Shown one piece after another: positions 46,261 to 55,156 of a stretch of DNA of 64,000 nt (position 1 is its first letter; the number at the start of each line of letters is the position of its first letter). Origin of the DNA: Pseudomonas fluorescens NCIMB 11764 (GTDB lineage Bacteria; Pseudomonadota; Gammaproteobacteria; Pseudomonadales; Pseudomonadaceae); contig NZ_CP010945.1 of the NCBI RefSeq assembly GCF_000293885.2, forward strand, positions 2,996,001 through 3,060,000, given 5' to 3'. A program made the position numbers and the translations under genes. The notes beneath the pieces were generated by a model. It saw only the letters and a list, made by a program, of their open reading frames with translations. It made no database searches and was not told where the DNA came from.

Positions 46261-46305
46261 AACTCTAGAGTTACTTTTGTCTGGGCCGGAGCAAGGAGGC
46301 TGGGG

Positions 46306-46518
46306 GTGCAAAGCAGGTTATTGATCAAGGAGCTGGAGGAGGCGGGCTGGACGCTGGATCGGATTACCGGCAGCCATCATCTCTTCACCCATCGATACAA
46401 CCCGTACACGATTCCCGTCCCTCACCCGAAAAAGGATTTACCGACCGGGACGGTTAAAAGCATCAGGAGGCGAGCCGGGCTTTACTGCCCGCCAGCCAGT
46501 TACGCAGGAGATCCATAA
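46306..46518 (+). CDS. hicA: HicA-family mRNA interferase toxin
   Basis: 70 residues from GTG 46306, with AAGGAGG at 46293-46299. dsRBD-like HicA fold; the catalytic His is in TGSHHLFTHR, and VPHPKKDLPTGTVKSIRR is the family signature. The stop overlaps the hicB ATG (TAATG). It cleaves mRNA when free of HicB. Toxin first, antitoxin second, the usual hicAB order. Confidence 0.9.
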   Translation: MQSRLLIKELEEAGWTLDRITGSHHLFTHRYNPYTIPVPHPKKDLPTGTVKSIRRRAGLYCPPASYAGDP

Positions 46519-46922
46519 TGCAATATCCAATCTGTATCGAGTGGGGCGACGAGACCACCGCCATCGGTATTCAGATCCCCGATATTCCGGGTGCCGCAAC
46601 GGCCGGGGATACGTTTGAAGATGCCTATAACGCGGCGATCGAGATTGCCCATATCCTGCTTCAGGAAATAGCCGCTGACGGGGAATCGATTCCGATGCCG
46701 ACTTCGGCAGCCGTCCATCGTGGCAACCCGGACTTTGCCGACATGGGATGGGGAATGCTGGAGCTGGACATCGCGCCGTATATGGGCAAGACCGAGAAGG
46801 TCAATGTCACGTTGCCCGGCTATGTGATCCAGCGGATTGACCGGTATGTGCGCGAGCACAATGTCAAAAGCCGTTCTTCCTTTCTGGCAGATGCGGCGAT
46901 GGAGAAGCTGGTTCGGCACTGA
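46518..46922 (+). CDS. hicB: HicB-family antitoxin
   Basis: 134 residues. N-terminal HicB partner domain (CIEWGDETTAIGIQIPDIPG, AATAGDTFEDAYNAAIE) that blocks HicA, and a C-terminal ribbon-helix-helix DNA-binding part (EKVNVTLPGYVIQRIDRYVR). Neutralises HicA and probably represses its own operon. It is followed by a REP-like palindrome. Confidence 0.92.
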   Translation: MQYPICIEWGDETTAIGIQIPDIPGAATAGDTFEDAYNAAIEIAHILLQEIAADGESIPMPTSAAVHRGNPDFADMGWGMLELDIAPYMGKTEKVNVTLPGYVIQRIDRYVREHNVKSRSSFLADAAMEKLVRH

Positions 46923-46943
46923 ATCGTGCCAGTGCCATCGATA

Positions 46944-47002
46944 TCGCGAGCAGGTTCGCTCCCACAGGTTGGTGCAAACCCTTTGAGCGAACCTGCTCGC
47001 GA
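46944..47002. repeat. REP-like inverted repeat between hicB and the MFS gene
   Basis: 18-base exact arms 46944-46961 and 46985-47002 (TCGCGAGCAGGTTCGCTC and its complement) with CCCACAGG in the loop. It may also end transcription between two convergent genes. Confidence 0.8.
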
Positions 47003-47008
47003 AAAGCC

Positions 47009-48214
47009 TTACGCCGTTGCCAGGGAAGGTTCTTTGGAAACACTCAAGAACCGCAACAATGCCAACAACGGAAACGCGCTGCCCACGATCACGATCCACA
47101 ACCAGCCGCCGTGCTCATACACTGCACTGGCGACCGAGGAGCCGAAGGCGCCGCCGATGAAAATGCTGGTCATGTACAGCGCATTCAGGCGGCTGCGGCT
47201 TTTGGCGTCGAGGGCGTAGACCGCGCGTTGGCCCAGGACCATGTTCATTTGCACACAGAAGTCGAGCACCACGCCGGTGACGGCAAGGCCGATGACGCTG
47301 TAGGCCGGATGGATGAACGCCGGCAGGAAGCTCAGGCTGGCGAACAGCAGGGCCAGCAACGAAGCGATGCGGGTGTGGCCTGCGTCAGCCAGTCGACCGG
47401 CGATCGGCGCGGCGATCGCACCGATGGCTCCCACCAAAGCGAAGATCGCGATCTGGGTTTGCGACAGGCCGTGATTGCGTGCCAGTTCCAGCGGCACCGC
47501 TGTCCAGAACAGGCTGAACGTGGCGAACATGCAACCCTGGTAGAACGCACGCTGACGCAGTACCGGTTGCTGGCGCAACAGCGTCCACAGCGAGCCCAGC
47601 AATTGGCCATAAGAGGCGCTGTGATCGGGCTGGCGCTTGGGAATCGTCACCGCCAGCACGATGCTGATCGCCGCCATCAACACGGCTGCGATCACGAACA
47701 TCGCGCGCCAGCCGAAGTGATCAGCCACAACGCTGGATACCGGCCGCGCCAACAGAATCCCCAGCAGCAAACCGCCCATGATTCCGCCGACCACCCGGCC
47801 ACGGGTCTCCTCGGGCGCCAGGTGCGCGGCCAGTGGAATCAGGATCTGCACCGACACCGAGCTGAAACCCACCAGCAACGAGATCAACAGAAACACGTTG
47901 GGTTGATCGGTAAACGCAGCGCCCAACAGACTGGCAATCGCCACCACCGTGGTGATGATCATCAACCGACGGTTTTCCAGCAGATCGCCCAGCGGCACCA
48001 GGAAGAACAGGCCCAGCGCGTAACCAATCTGGGTCAGCGAAACGATCAGGCTCGCCATGGTGCTGGTCAGGCCAATGTCCGGCGCGATCAGGCCGATGAT
48101 CGGCTGGGCGTAGTAAATGTTGGCCACAATGGCGCCACAGCAAAAGGCGAACAGCAGCACCATGCCTTTGGTCATTGTCGTGGCGCCGTGAGGTGCCTGG
48201 TTCGCTGGGTTCAT
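47009..48214 (-). CDS. MFS transporter, probable efflux
   Basis: 401 residues, 12 membrane segments. The MFS motif A-like loop (LGDLLENRRLMIITTVVAI) follows helix 2. Similar proteins are annotated as drug or sugar efflux, but substrate cannot be read from the sequence. It is divergent from the exported protein gene at 48447 and convergent with hicB. Confidence 0.82.
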   Translation of the reverse strand: MNPANQAPHGATTMTKGMVLLFAFCCGAIVANIYYAQPIIGLIAPDIGLTSTMASLIVSLTQIGYALGLFFLVPLGDLLENRRLMIITTVVAIASLLGAAFTDQPNVFLLISLLVGFSSVSVQILIPLAAHLAPEETRGRVVGGIMGGLLLGILLARPVSSVVADHFGWRAMFVIAAVLMAAISIVLAVTIPKRQPDHSASYGQLLGSLWTLLRQQPVLRQRAFYQGCMFATFSLFWTAVPLELARNHGLSQTQIAIFALVGAIGAIAAPIAGRLADAGHTRIASLLALLFASLSFLPAFIHPAYSVIGLAVTGVVLDFCVQMNMVLGQRAVYALDAKSRSRLNALYMTSIFIGGAFGSSVASAVYEHGGWLWIVIVGSAFPLLALLRFLSVSKEPSLATA

Positions 48215-48446
48215 AACGTATCTCGCTGAGCAAAATGGAATGCGCGCAGGCTAAGCGGCTGGCCGGAACGGCGGAAGTGGGATTGGAGTGATAGCAATCA
48301 TTCCATTGCGGAATGAGAGGCGCCGGTGTGTACCGTTGCCGATGAACCCTGCGCCAGAATTTTGAAGTCTGATGATACATTCACTTACATCTTGTTCGAT
48401 AGCGTGCTTATGTTCTCTTCACGATTAATAACCGGAAGGCACTTTC

Positions 48447-49064
48447 ATGAACGCGATGTTCCGTCACCTGATTTGCGGCGCTTTGATCGGGTTGTTTATG
48501 GCAAATCTCGCGCAGGCGGCCGACGCGCCGGGCATGCGCATCGGCTTGCGCGGCGAGATCACCGGAGTGACTCCAGAGGTGCTGAAAGTCCACGTCAACA
48601 GCGGCGAAAACGTAGTCATCAATTTGACCAGGGACACCAAGGTCCGCGCTGTAACCCTGGCGAATATCGAAGACATCAAACCGGGCAGCTACATAGGGTC
48701 CGCGGCCATTGCGCAGGAAGACGGTTCGCTCAAAGCCCTGGAAGTCCATGTCTTCCCACCGGAGCTGGCCGGCAGCGGCGACGGCCATCGGCCTTTCGAT
48801 CTGGTCAAGGGCAGCAGCATGACCAATGGCAGCGTCGGCGATCTGGTGGTGAGCAATGGTCGTGTGCTGACCGTCAACTACAAAGGTGGTCAGCAGAAGA
48901 TTCTGGTGCCGGAGGATGTGCCGATTGTGAACCTGTTGCCAGGGGACCGCAGCTTGCTGAAAGTGGGTGTGAAGATCGTGACGTTCGTGACACAGAGTGC
49001 CGACGGGACGCTGACGGCGCAGTCGATTTCGGCCGGCAAGGATGGCGTCACACCGCCGATGTAG
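48447..49064 (+). CDS. Exported DUF5666-like protein
   Basis: 205 residues. Clear signal peptide (IGLFMANLAQA-ADAPG). The mature part repeats a short beta-rich OB-like pattern (GLRGEITGVTPEVLKVHVNS, TKVRAVTLANIEDIKPGSYI, MTNGSVGDLVVSNGRVLTV), resembling DUF5666. Periplasmic; function unknown. The 232 bases upstream form a divergent promoter region with the MFS gene, but no convincing promoter could be assigned. Confidence 0.75.
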   Translation: MNAMFRHLICGALIGLFMANLAQAADAPGMRIGLRGEITGVTPEVLKVHVNSGENVVINLTRDTKVRAVTLANIEDIKPGSYIGSAAIAQEDGSLKALEVHVFPPELAGSGDGHRPFDLVKGSSMTNGSVGDLVVSNGRVLTVNYKGGQQKILVPEDVPIVNLLPGDRSLLKVGVKIVTFVTQSADGTLTAQSISAGKDGVTPPM

Positions 49065-49087
49065 CTGCTTGGGGCAGAACCTGTTAG

Positions 49088-49202
49088 AGCGAGCCTGTGT
49101 GGCGAGGGAGCTTGCTCCCGCAGGGTCGCGATGCGGCCCCAAAAACTTTGCGACTGCTTCGCAGCCGAGCTGGAGCAAGCTCCCTCGCCACACAAGGCTC
49201 GC
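49088..49202. repeat. REPIN/MITE-like element, family 1, copy 1
   Basis: 22-base terminal inverted repeats at 49097-49118 and 49172-49193 (core GGCGAGGGAGCTTGCTCC), with a further matching outer 8-9 bases. The inner part carries GATGCGGCCCC and GACTGCTTCGCAGCCGAG, shared with copies at 52179 and 56100. Confidence 0.9.
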
Positions 49203-49236
49203 TTGCACACTGATTCGTGGCGAAAAACGCCCACAA

Positions 49237-49266
49237 AAAAGGCGACCTTCTCGGGTCGCCTTTTTC
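49237..49266. terminator. Bidirectional terminator between the DUF5666 gene and sbp
   Basis: AAAAAGGCGACC (49237-49248) pairs with GGTCGCCTTTTT (49255-49266), loop 6 bases. A- and T-tracts serve both strands. Confidence 0.9.
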
Positions 49267-49279
49267 ATTGGCTCAGGAA

Positions 49280-50278
49280 TTACTGGCCGTTGTAAATCTG
49301 ATCAAAAATTCCGCCATCATTGAAGTGAGTCTTCTGCACGGTGCGCCAGTCGCCAAAGGTCTTCTCCACCGACAGGAAATCCACCTTCGGGAAGCGATCG
49401 TTGTACTTGGCCAGTACCGCCGGATCACGTGGACGCAGGTAGTTGGCGGCGGCAATTTCCTGACCTTCCGGCGACCACAGGTACTTCAGGTATTCCTCGG
49501 CTGCAGCGCGGGTGCCTTTCTTCTCGACCACTTTGTCGACCACAGACACCGGCGGTTCGGCCTCGGCGGAGACGGTTGGGTAGATGACTTCGAACTGGTC
49601 GCGGCCAAACTCGCGGGCAATCATTTCCGCTTCGTTTTCGAAGGTCACGAGCACGTCGCCGATCTGGTTGGTCATGAAGGTGGTGGTGGCGGCACGGCCA
49701 CCGGTATCGAGCACGGGCGCTTGTTTGAACAGTTTGCCGACGAAGGCTTTGGCCTTGTTCTCGTCACCGCCGTTTTTGAGCACATAACCCCAGGCCGACA
49801 GATAGGTGTAGCGGCCGTTGCCCGAGGTTTTCGGGTTCGGCACGATCACTTGCACACCGTCCTTGAGCAGGTCAGGCCAGTCTTTCAGCGCTTTCGGGTT
49901 GCCTTTGCGAACGATGAACACCGTTGCCGAAGTGAACGGCGCGCTGTTGTTCGGCAGGCGTGTGACCCAGTTGTCCGGGACCAGTTTGCCGTTGTCCGCG
50001 AGTGCGTTGATGTCGGTGGCCATGTTCATGGTGATGACGTCAGCCGGCAGGCCGTCGATCACGGAGCGCGCCTGTTTGCTGGAACCGCCGAAGGACATCT
50101 GCAGGGTGATGTTTTCGTTGTGCTCGGCTTGCCAGTGTTTCTGGAAGGCAGCGTTGTAGTCCTTGTAGAAATCGCGCATCACGTCATAGGAAACGTTGAG
50201 CAGAGTCGGTGCAGCCTGAGCCACGCTGGCCAATGCCAGGCCAGCGGCCAGAAGTGAGGCGCCAAAGAGTTTTTTCAC
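49280..50278 (-). CDS. sbp: Sulfate ABC transporter substrate-binding protein Sbp
   Basis: 332 residues from GTG 50278 with AAGGAAAG before it. Signal peptide (LLAAGLALASVAQA-APT). Sbp family motifs: SFGGSSKQARSVIDGLPADV and PKTSGNGRYTYLSAWGY. Periplasmic sulfate (and thiosulfate) binding for CysTWA, which is not in this window. Upstream, GACTAT at 50320-50326 and ATAGTC about 12 bases on form an inverted repeat that could be an operator (see findings). Confidence 0.93.
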   Translation of the reverse strand: MKKLFGASLLAAGLALASVAQAAPTLLNVSYDVMRDFYKDYNAAFQKHWQAEHNENITLQMSFGGSSKQARSVIDGLPADVITMNMATDINALADNGKLVPDNWVTRLPNNSAPFTSATVFIVRKGNPKALKDWPDLLKDGVQVIVPNPKTSGNGRYTYLSAWGYVLKNGGDENKAKAFVGKLFKQAPVLDTGGRAATTTFMTNQIGDVLVTFENEAEMIAREFGRDQFEVIYPTVSAEAEPPVSVVDKVVEKKGTRAAAEEYLKYLWSPEGQEIAAANYLRPRDPAVLAKYNDRFPKVDFLSVEKTFGDWRTVQKTHFNDGGIFDQIYNGQ

Positions 50279-50371
50279 TGCGCTTTCCTTGTTCTAATTT
50301 AAAAATGAGGCGATTTGCCAGCGACTATAACTGCGCTTGCATAGTCCTTTAAAGATTAAAAAGTACTTTGC

Positions 50372-51196
50372 TTATTCCTGTTTCTCAAACAGAGCATTGC
50401 CGCACCGCGAGCAAAATGCAGCGCCATGCTCATGGCTGTTTTTCTTGCACACCGGGCAGTCGTGTTGCAACTGTTCGCCGCGCATGGCGTTTGCCAGCTC
50501 CGCGGTGAAAATCCCCGTCGGCACCGCGATGATCGAGTAACCGGTGATCATCACCAGCGAGGAAATTACCTGGCCCAGCGGCGTCTTGGGCACGATGTCG
50601 CCAAAGCCTACGGTGGTCAGCGTCACGATTGCCCAGTAGATACCTTTCGGAATGCTGGTAAAGCCGTGCTCCGGACCTTCGATCACGTACATCAGCGTGC
50701 CGAACACTGTTACCAGTGTGCAGACGCTGACCAGAAACACCACGATCTTCTGCTTGCTGCCGCGCAGCGCCGACATCAGGTAATTGGCTTGTTTCAGATA
50801 AGGGCTGAGCTTGAGCACGCGGAAAATCCGCAGCATCCGAATGATCCGGATAATCAGCAAATACTGCGCATCGGCGTAATACAGCGCGAGGATGCCCGGC
50901 ACGATCGCCAGCAAATCCACCAGTCCGTAAAAGCTGAACGCGTAACGCAATGGCTTCGGCGAACAGTAGAGCCGCAGGCCATATTCGATGGCGAAGATGA
51001 CGGTGAAGCCCCACTCGATGTACGCCAGCACGTTGGCGTAGTTCTGGTGGATCGTGTCGATGCTGTCGAGCATCACGATGATGATGCTGGCAAGGATGAT
51101 CAACAGCAGGATGCCGTCGAAGCGCCGTCCGGCCTTGGTGTCGCTCTGGAAAACCATGACGTAAAGGTCTTCACGCCAGTTTTTGCTGCTGTCCAT
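50372..51196 (-). CDS. Voltage-gated-type potassium channel with C-terminal zinc ribbon
   Basis: 274 residues. Six membrane segments with an S4-like helix (LLIIRIIRMLRIFRVLKL, Arg at every third place) and the K+ filter TLTTVGFGD between S5 and S6. After S6 there is no RCK or cyclic-nucleotide domain; instead a zinc-ribbon-like CPVC-x11-CSRC tail (about 250-268). Bacterial Kv family. The urea transporter gene lies 21 bases upstream on the same strand. Confidence 0.88.
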   Translation of the reverse strand: MDSSKNWREDLYVMVFQSDTKAGRRFDGILLLIILASIIIVMLDSIDTIHQNYANVLAYIEWGFTVIFAIEYGLRLYCSPKPLRYAFSFYGLVDLLAIVPGILALYYADAQYLLIIRIIRMLRIFRVLKLSPYLKQANYLMSALRGSKQKIVVFLVSVCTLVTVFGTLMYVIEGPEHGFTSIPKGIYWAIVTLTTVGFGDIVPKTPLGQVISSLVMITGYSIIAVPTGIFTAELANAMRGEQLQHDCPVCKKNSHEHGAAFCSRCGNALFEKQE

Positions 51197-51217
51197 GGAA
51201 AACGCCTGAATCGAGAA

Positions 51218-52132
51218 TCAGCGCAGCCTAGGGTGATTCTCCCCGGTAGCGCAAGGCGCACTGTCGACGGCGGCCTGACGCAGCACGCGAATGCCTGCGC
51301 GGATCAGCCAGCACGCGAGGATGAATGGCGCGGTCAGCGTGGCCAGACCGAGCGCGGCGAAGCCCGGTGTGAGCAATACGGCAAGGGTAATGCCCAGCAG
51401 TGGCAACCAGGGCCGGTGGCGTTGTCCGCTGAAGGCGAGGGCGGCGAGCACGGCGTTGTAACCCCCGAGCCCCAGCAGCGCGGTTGACGTTTCGTGATGA
51501 AGCAAGGCGAACCCGAGTCCGACAACGGAGCCCAGCAAAGCCCACATAAACGCGCGACGGTCGGCGAGCAGCAAGCCCGCGGCAATCAGTGCCCCCGCCA
51601 GCGGATGACCGAGAAACATCACCTGACCAAGTCCCTTCAGCGCAGCGGCGAACAAGTTGAACGTGTTCATTTCGATCAGTGGCGCGGGGTGTTGTGGCGC
51701 GGCAAACGACAGCAGCAACCAGCTCATGCCGACGAAGGGCGCGGTGTAGGCCGGCAGGCAATGATGGTCGCGGGCGCGTTTCAACCATTGCTGGGTGAGC
51801 ATGGCACTCAGTCCGCCAGCGGCAATGATCAGCGGCGGCAACAGGGCGGACCAGGGGAAATACAGGCTCAGCAGCAAGCCGAGGAGGACACCGTTGTAGC
51901 TGAACAGTCCGGCCTGACGATCGGCCTTGGCGTAATTGCGACGTTGCGCGGTGAGCAAACCGGCGAGGCCGCCCAGCAGGGCACCACCCAGCAGGGCCGG
52001 TGCGGTAAAAAGAATCGCCAACAGACACAGCAGACCGCACAGCGGATGGCGCTGGAGGAAAATCTGACTGAAGCCGTTGAGCAGGGCAGTCGCCCAATCG
52101 GGGCAGTGGGTGTTGAAGTGGTGGGCAGGCAT
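51218..52132 (-). CDS. Urea transporter (UT family)
   Basis: 304 residues, about ten membrane segments. UT signature parts: LLNGFSQIFLQRHPLCGLL, LFSYNGVLLGLL and GLGQVMFLGHPLAGALI (two-fold repeat). It conducts urea across the inner membrane. The ATG at 52132 is chosen from the family start (MPAHHFNTHC); a ribosome site is not clear. It shares the strand and a 21-base gap with the K+ channel. Confidence 0.85.
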   Translation of the reverse strand: MPAHHFNTHCPDWATALLNGFSQIFLQRHPLCGLLCLLAILFTAPALLGGALLGGLAGLLTAQRRNYAKADRQAGLFSYNGVLLGLLLSLYFPWSALLPPLIIAAGGLSAMLTQQWLKRARDHHCLPAYTAPFVGMSWLLLSFAAPQHPAPLIEMNTFNLFAAALKGLGQVMFLGHPLAGALIAAGLLLADRRAFMWALLGSVVGLGFALLHHETSTALLGLGGYNAVLAALAFSGQRHRPWLPLLGITLAVLLTPGFAALGLATLTAPFILACWLIRAGIRVLRQAAVDSAPCATGENHPRLR

Positions 52133-52178
52133 GATGAAGTCTGGGGCAGTGGGAAAAACCAAGGTCTTGCATAAACGT

Positions 52179-52310
52179 TGTGGCGAGGGAGCTTGCTCCC
52201 GCTGGGCCGCGAAGCGACCCCGATTCGGCGAATGCGGTTTTTCTGTTGGAACCGTCATGCCAAAGCGACGACTGCTTCGCAGTCGAGCGGGAGCAAGCTC
52301 CCTCGCCACA
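52179..52310. repeat. REPIN/MITE-like element, family 1, copy 2
   Basis: 24-base exact terminal inverted repeats at 52179-52202 and 52287-52310 around about 84 bases. It carries the same inner GCGAAGCGACCCC and GACTGCTTCGCAGTCGAG segments as copies 1 and 3. Confidence 0.92.
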
Positions 52311-52321
52311 GAGCTCGTTCT

Positions 52322-53737
52322 TTAAATCAACGTCTCTATACGCAACGAGTTAGTCGACCCCGGCTGCCCAAACGGCACCCCCGCCGTGATCAATAACGTA
52401 TCCCCGCGCTGCGCCATACCCTGCGCCTGCGCGATCTCCAGCGCCGTCGAACACACTTCATCCACCTGCCGCAGCCGATCATTCACCACGGAGTGCACGC
52501 CCCACGCGACCGTCAAGCGGCGAGCTGTCTGCAGGTTCGGCGTCAGGTTCAGAATCGGCACGGTCGGCCGTTCCCGCGCCGCACGCAGGCTCGACGCCCC
52601 CGACTCGCTGTAATTGACCAGCACCGCCACCGGCAGCACGTTGCTGATACGGCGGATCGCGCAGCTGATCGCATCGGAAACGGTCGCCTCAGCCTTCGGC
52701 CGGCTGACGTCCAGTTGCGTTTGATAGTCCGGGCCGTTTTCCACCTGGCGGATGATCTTGCTCATCATCTGCACGGCTTCCATCGGGTACTCCCCGGACG
52801 CGGTTTCCGCCGACAGCATCACCGCATCCGCACCTTCGGCCACGGCGTTGGCCACGTCGGTGACTTCAGCGCGGGTGGGCGCCGGGGAGAAGCGCATCGA
52901 CTCGAGCATCTGTGTCGCCACCACCACCGGTTTACCGAGTTCGCGGCAAATGCCGATGATGTTTTTCTGAATCTGCGGCACGCTTTCGGCCGGCACTTCG
53001 ACGCCGAGGTCGCCACGGGCAACCATGATCGCGTCGCTCAGTTCAGCGATTTCCCGCAGCTGAGTGACTGCCGACGGTTTCTCGATCTTGGCCATCAAAA
53101 ACGCTTTGTCACCGATCAGCTCACGCGCTTCGCGAATGTCTTCCGGGCGCTGTACGAACGACAGCGCGACCCAGTCCACACCCAGCTCCAGGCCGAAACT
53201 CAAGTCTCGACGATCCTTGGCCGTCAGCGGGCTCAGTTCCAGAACTGCCTGCGGCACGTTCACGCCTTTGCGGTCCGACAACTCACCGCCATTGAGCACC
53301 GTGGTGTCGATGGCATCGGCGTACTTGGTGACCACGCGCAGACGCAGTTTGCCGTCGTCCAGCAGCAGGTCCATGCCCGGCTCCAGTGCGGCGATGATCT
53401 CCGGGTGCGGCAGGTTGACCCGGCGTTGGTCGCCCGGCGTCGGGTCCAGATCCAGGCGCAGCGCCTGGCCACGATGCAGTTGCACCTTGCCTTCGGCGAA
53501 CTTGCCGACCCGCAGTTTCGGGCCTTGCAGGTCCATCAGAATGCCCAACGGGTAATTCAGCTGACGCTCGACTTCACGTATCCATTGATAGCGCTGGGCG
53601 TGGTCGGCGTGATCGCCGTGGCTGAAGTTCAGGCGGAAGATGTTGACTCCGGCCTGCACCAGCTCGCGGATGTCTTCGAGGCCATCGGTGGCCGGGCCGA
53701 GGGTGGCGAGGATTTTGACCTTTTTATCAGGCGTCAT
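52322..53737 (-). CDS. pyk: Pyruvate kinase
   Basis: 471 residues. Barrel domain with PDKKVKILATLGPATDG-like start, MVARGDLGVEVP and MSAETASGEYP catalytic segments, a small lid domain, and a C-terminal regulatory domain. Converts PEP + ADP to pyruvate + ATP. Located at the end of the gcl operon and overlapping ttuD by 11 bases, it finishes the route from glyoxylate. This is the PykF-type copy in Pseudomonas naming. Confidence 0.95.
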   Translation of the reverse strand: MTPDKKVKILATLGPATDGLEDIRELVQAGVNIFRLNFSHGDHADHAQRYQWIREVERQLNYPLGILMDLQGPKLRVGKFAEGKVQLHRGQALRLDLDPTPGDQRRVNLPHPEIIAALEPGMDLLLDDGKLRLRVVTKYADAIDTTVLNGGELSDRKGVNVPQAVLELSPLTAKDRRDLSFGLELGVDWVALSFVQRPEDIREARELIGDKAFLMAKIEKPSAVTQLREIAELSDAIMVARGDLGVEVPAESVPQIQKNIIGICRELGKPVVVATQMLESMRFSPAPTRAEVTDVANAVAEGADAVMLSAETASGEYPMEAVQMMSKIIRQVENGPDYQTQLDVSRPKAEATVSDAISCAIRRISNVLPVAVLVNYSESGASSLRAARERPTVPILNLTPNLQTARRLTVAWGVHSVVNDRLRQVDEVCSTALEIAQAQGMAQRGDTLLITAGVPFGQPGSTNSLRIETLI

Positions 53738-55007
53738 GTTTAGGGCTCTCGAGAATCAGAATGGCGCGGAAATCGTTGACGTTGGTGCGGGTCGGCTCGG
53801 TAACGATCAGTGCGTCCAGCGCCGCGAAATAGCCGTAGCCATTGTTGTTGTCGAGTTCATCGCTGGCGCTCAAACCGAGGGCGGCGGCGCGGGCGTAGCT
53901 GTCCGGGGTCATGATCGCGCCGGCATTGTCTTCGGAGCCGTCGATGCCATCGGTGTCACCGGCCAGCGCGTAGACGCCGGGCAGGCCTTTGAGGCTGTCG
54001 GTCAGGCTGAGCAGGAATTCGGCGTTACGTCCGCCTCGGCCATTGCCGCGCACGGTGACCGTGGTTTCGCCGCCCGAGAGGATCACGCACGGCGCCGGCA
54101 ATGGCTGGCCATGCAAGACCACTTGCCGCGCAATGCCAGCGTGCATCTTGGCGACTTCGCGGGACTCGCCTTCGAGGTCGCCGAGGATCAGCGGGCTGAA
54201 ACCGGCCTGACGCGCTTTCACGGCGGCCGCTTCAAGCGATTGCTGTGGACGGGCGATCAATTGGAAATGACTGCGCGCGAGGCTCGGATCGCCGGGTTTG
54301 ACCGTCTCCGAGTCGGGGCTTTGCAGCCAGTTGCGGACCGAGGCCGGGACCTCGATGCCGTAGCGCTTGAGAATCGCCAGTGCTTCGGCGGAGGTGCTTG
54401 GGTCGGCCACGGTAGGGCCGGAGGCGATGACCGTGGCGAGGTCGCCGGGCACATCGGAAATGGCATAGGTATAAACAGTGGCCGGCCAGCAGGCCTTGCC
54501 GAGGCGACCGCCCTTGATCGCCGAGAGGTGTTTGCGTACGCAGTTCATCTCGCCGATGGTCGCGCCGGATTTGAGCAGGGCTTTGTTGATCGATTGCTTG
54601 TCGGCGAGGCTGATGCCGGCGGCGGGAAGTGCGAGCAGTGCAGAGCCACCGCCCGAAAGCAGGAAGATCACGCGGTCGTCTTCCGTCAGGTTGCTGACCA
54701 GTTCAAAGACGCGCCTGGCGACCGCTTGACCGGCGGCATCCGGCACCGGGTGCGCGGCTTCGACCACTTCGATTTTTTCGCATGGGGCGCCGTGGCCGTA
54801 ACGCGTCACCACCAGACCGGACACTTCACCCTGCCAGCAGCGCTCGACCACCTGGGCCATGGCGGCGGCGGCTTTGCCGGCACCGATCACGATCACTCGA
54901 CCCGTGCGATCGGCGGGCAAATGGGCTTCGAGTACTTGCTGCGGATGGGCCGCGTCGATGGCTGTGGCAAACAGCTCGCGCAGGAATTGTTGCGGATCGA
55001 CCGACAT
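53727..55007 (-). CDS. ttuD: Glycerate 2-kinase, MOFRL family (often annotated hydroxypyruvate reductase TtuD)
   Basis: 426 residues. DUF4147 plus MOFRL domains: GAGKAAAAMAQVVERCWQGE, LSGGGSALLALPAAGISLAD, and ALAGDTDGIDGSEDNAGAIM. The fold is that of type-II glycerate kinases, which phosphorylate D-glycerate to 2-phosphoglycerate, not that of NAD-dependent reductases. Position between glxR (glycerate producer) and pyk fits kinase activity. Overlaps pyk by 11 bases. Confidence 0.88.
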   Translation of the reverse strand: MSVDPQQFLRELFATAIDAAHPQQVLEAHLPADRTGRVIVIGAGKAAAAMAQVVERCWQGEVSGLVVTRYGHGAPCEKIEVVEAAHPVPDAAGQAVARRVFELVSNLTEDDRVIFLLSGGGSALLALPAAGISLADKQSINKALLKSGATIGEMNCVRKHLSAIKGGRLGKACWPATVYTYAISDVPGDLATVIASGPTVADPSTSAEALAILKRYGIEVPASVRNWLQSPDSETVKPGDPSLARSHFQLIARPQQSLEAAAVKARQAGFSPLILGDLEGESREVAKMHAGIARQVVLHGQPLPAPCVILSGGETTVTVRGNGRGGRNAEFLLSLTDSLKGLPGVYALAGDTDGIDGSEDNAGAIMTPDSYARAAALGLSASDELDNNNGYGYFAALDALIVTEPTRTNVNDFRAILILESPKHDA

Positions 55008-55051
55008 GGCGGGCTCCCGGAATTCTTGTTATTGGAAGAGCAACTCGGGTT

Positions 55052-55142
55052 CCTGTGGGAGCTAGCCTGCTAGCGATTCAGGCGCTGAGGTCTTTTAGAC
55101 ACACCGCGTCGATTTCATCGCTGGCAGGCCAGCTCCCACAGG
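55052..55142. repeat. REPIN-like element, family 2, between ttuD and glxR
   Basis: 26-base arms 55052-55077 and 55117-55142, near-perfect inverted repeats starting CCTGTGGGAGCTAGC. Lies inside the gcl operon, so it does not stop the downstream genes from being needed. Confidence 0.85.
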
Positions 55143-55156
55143 TTTCAGGGCAGGGC

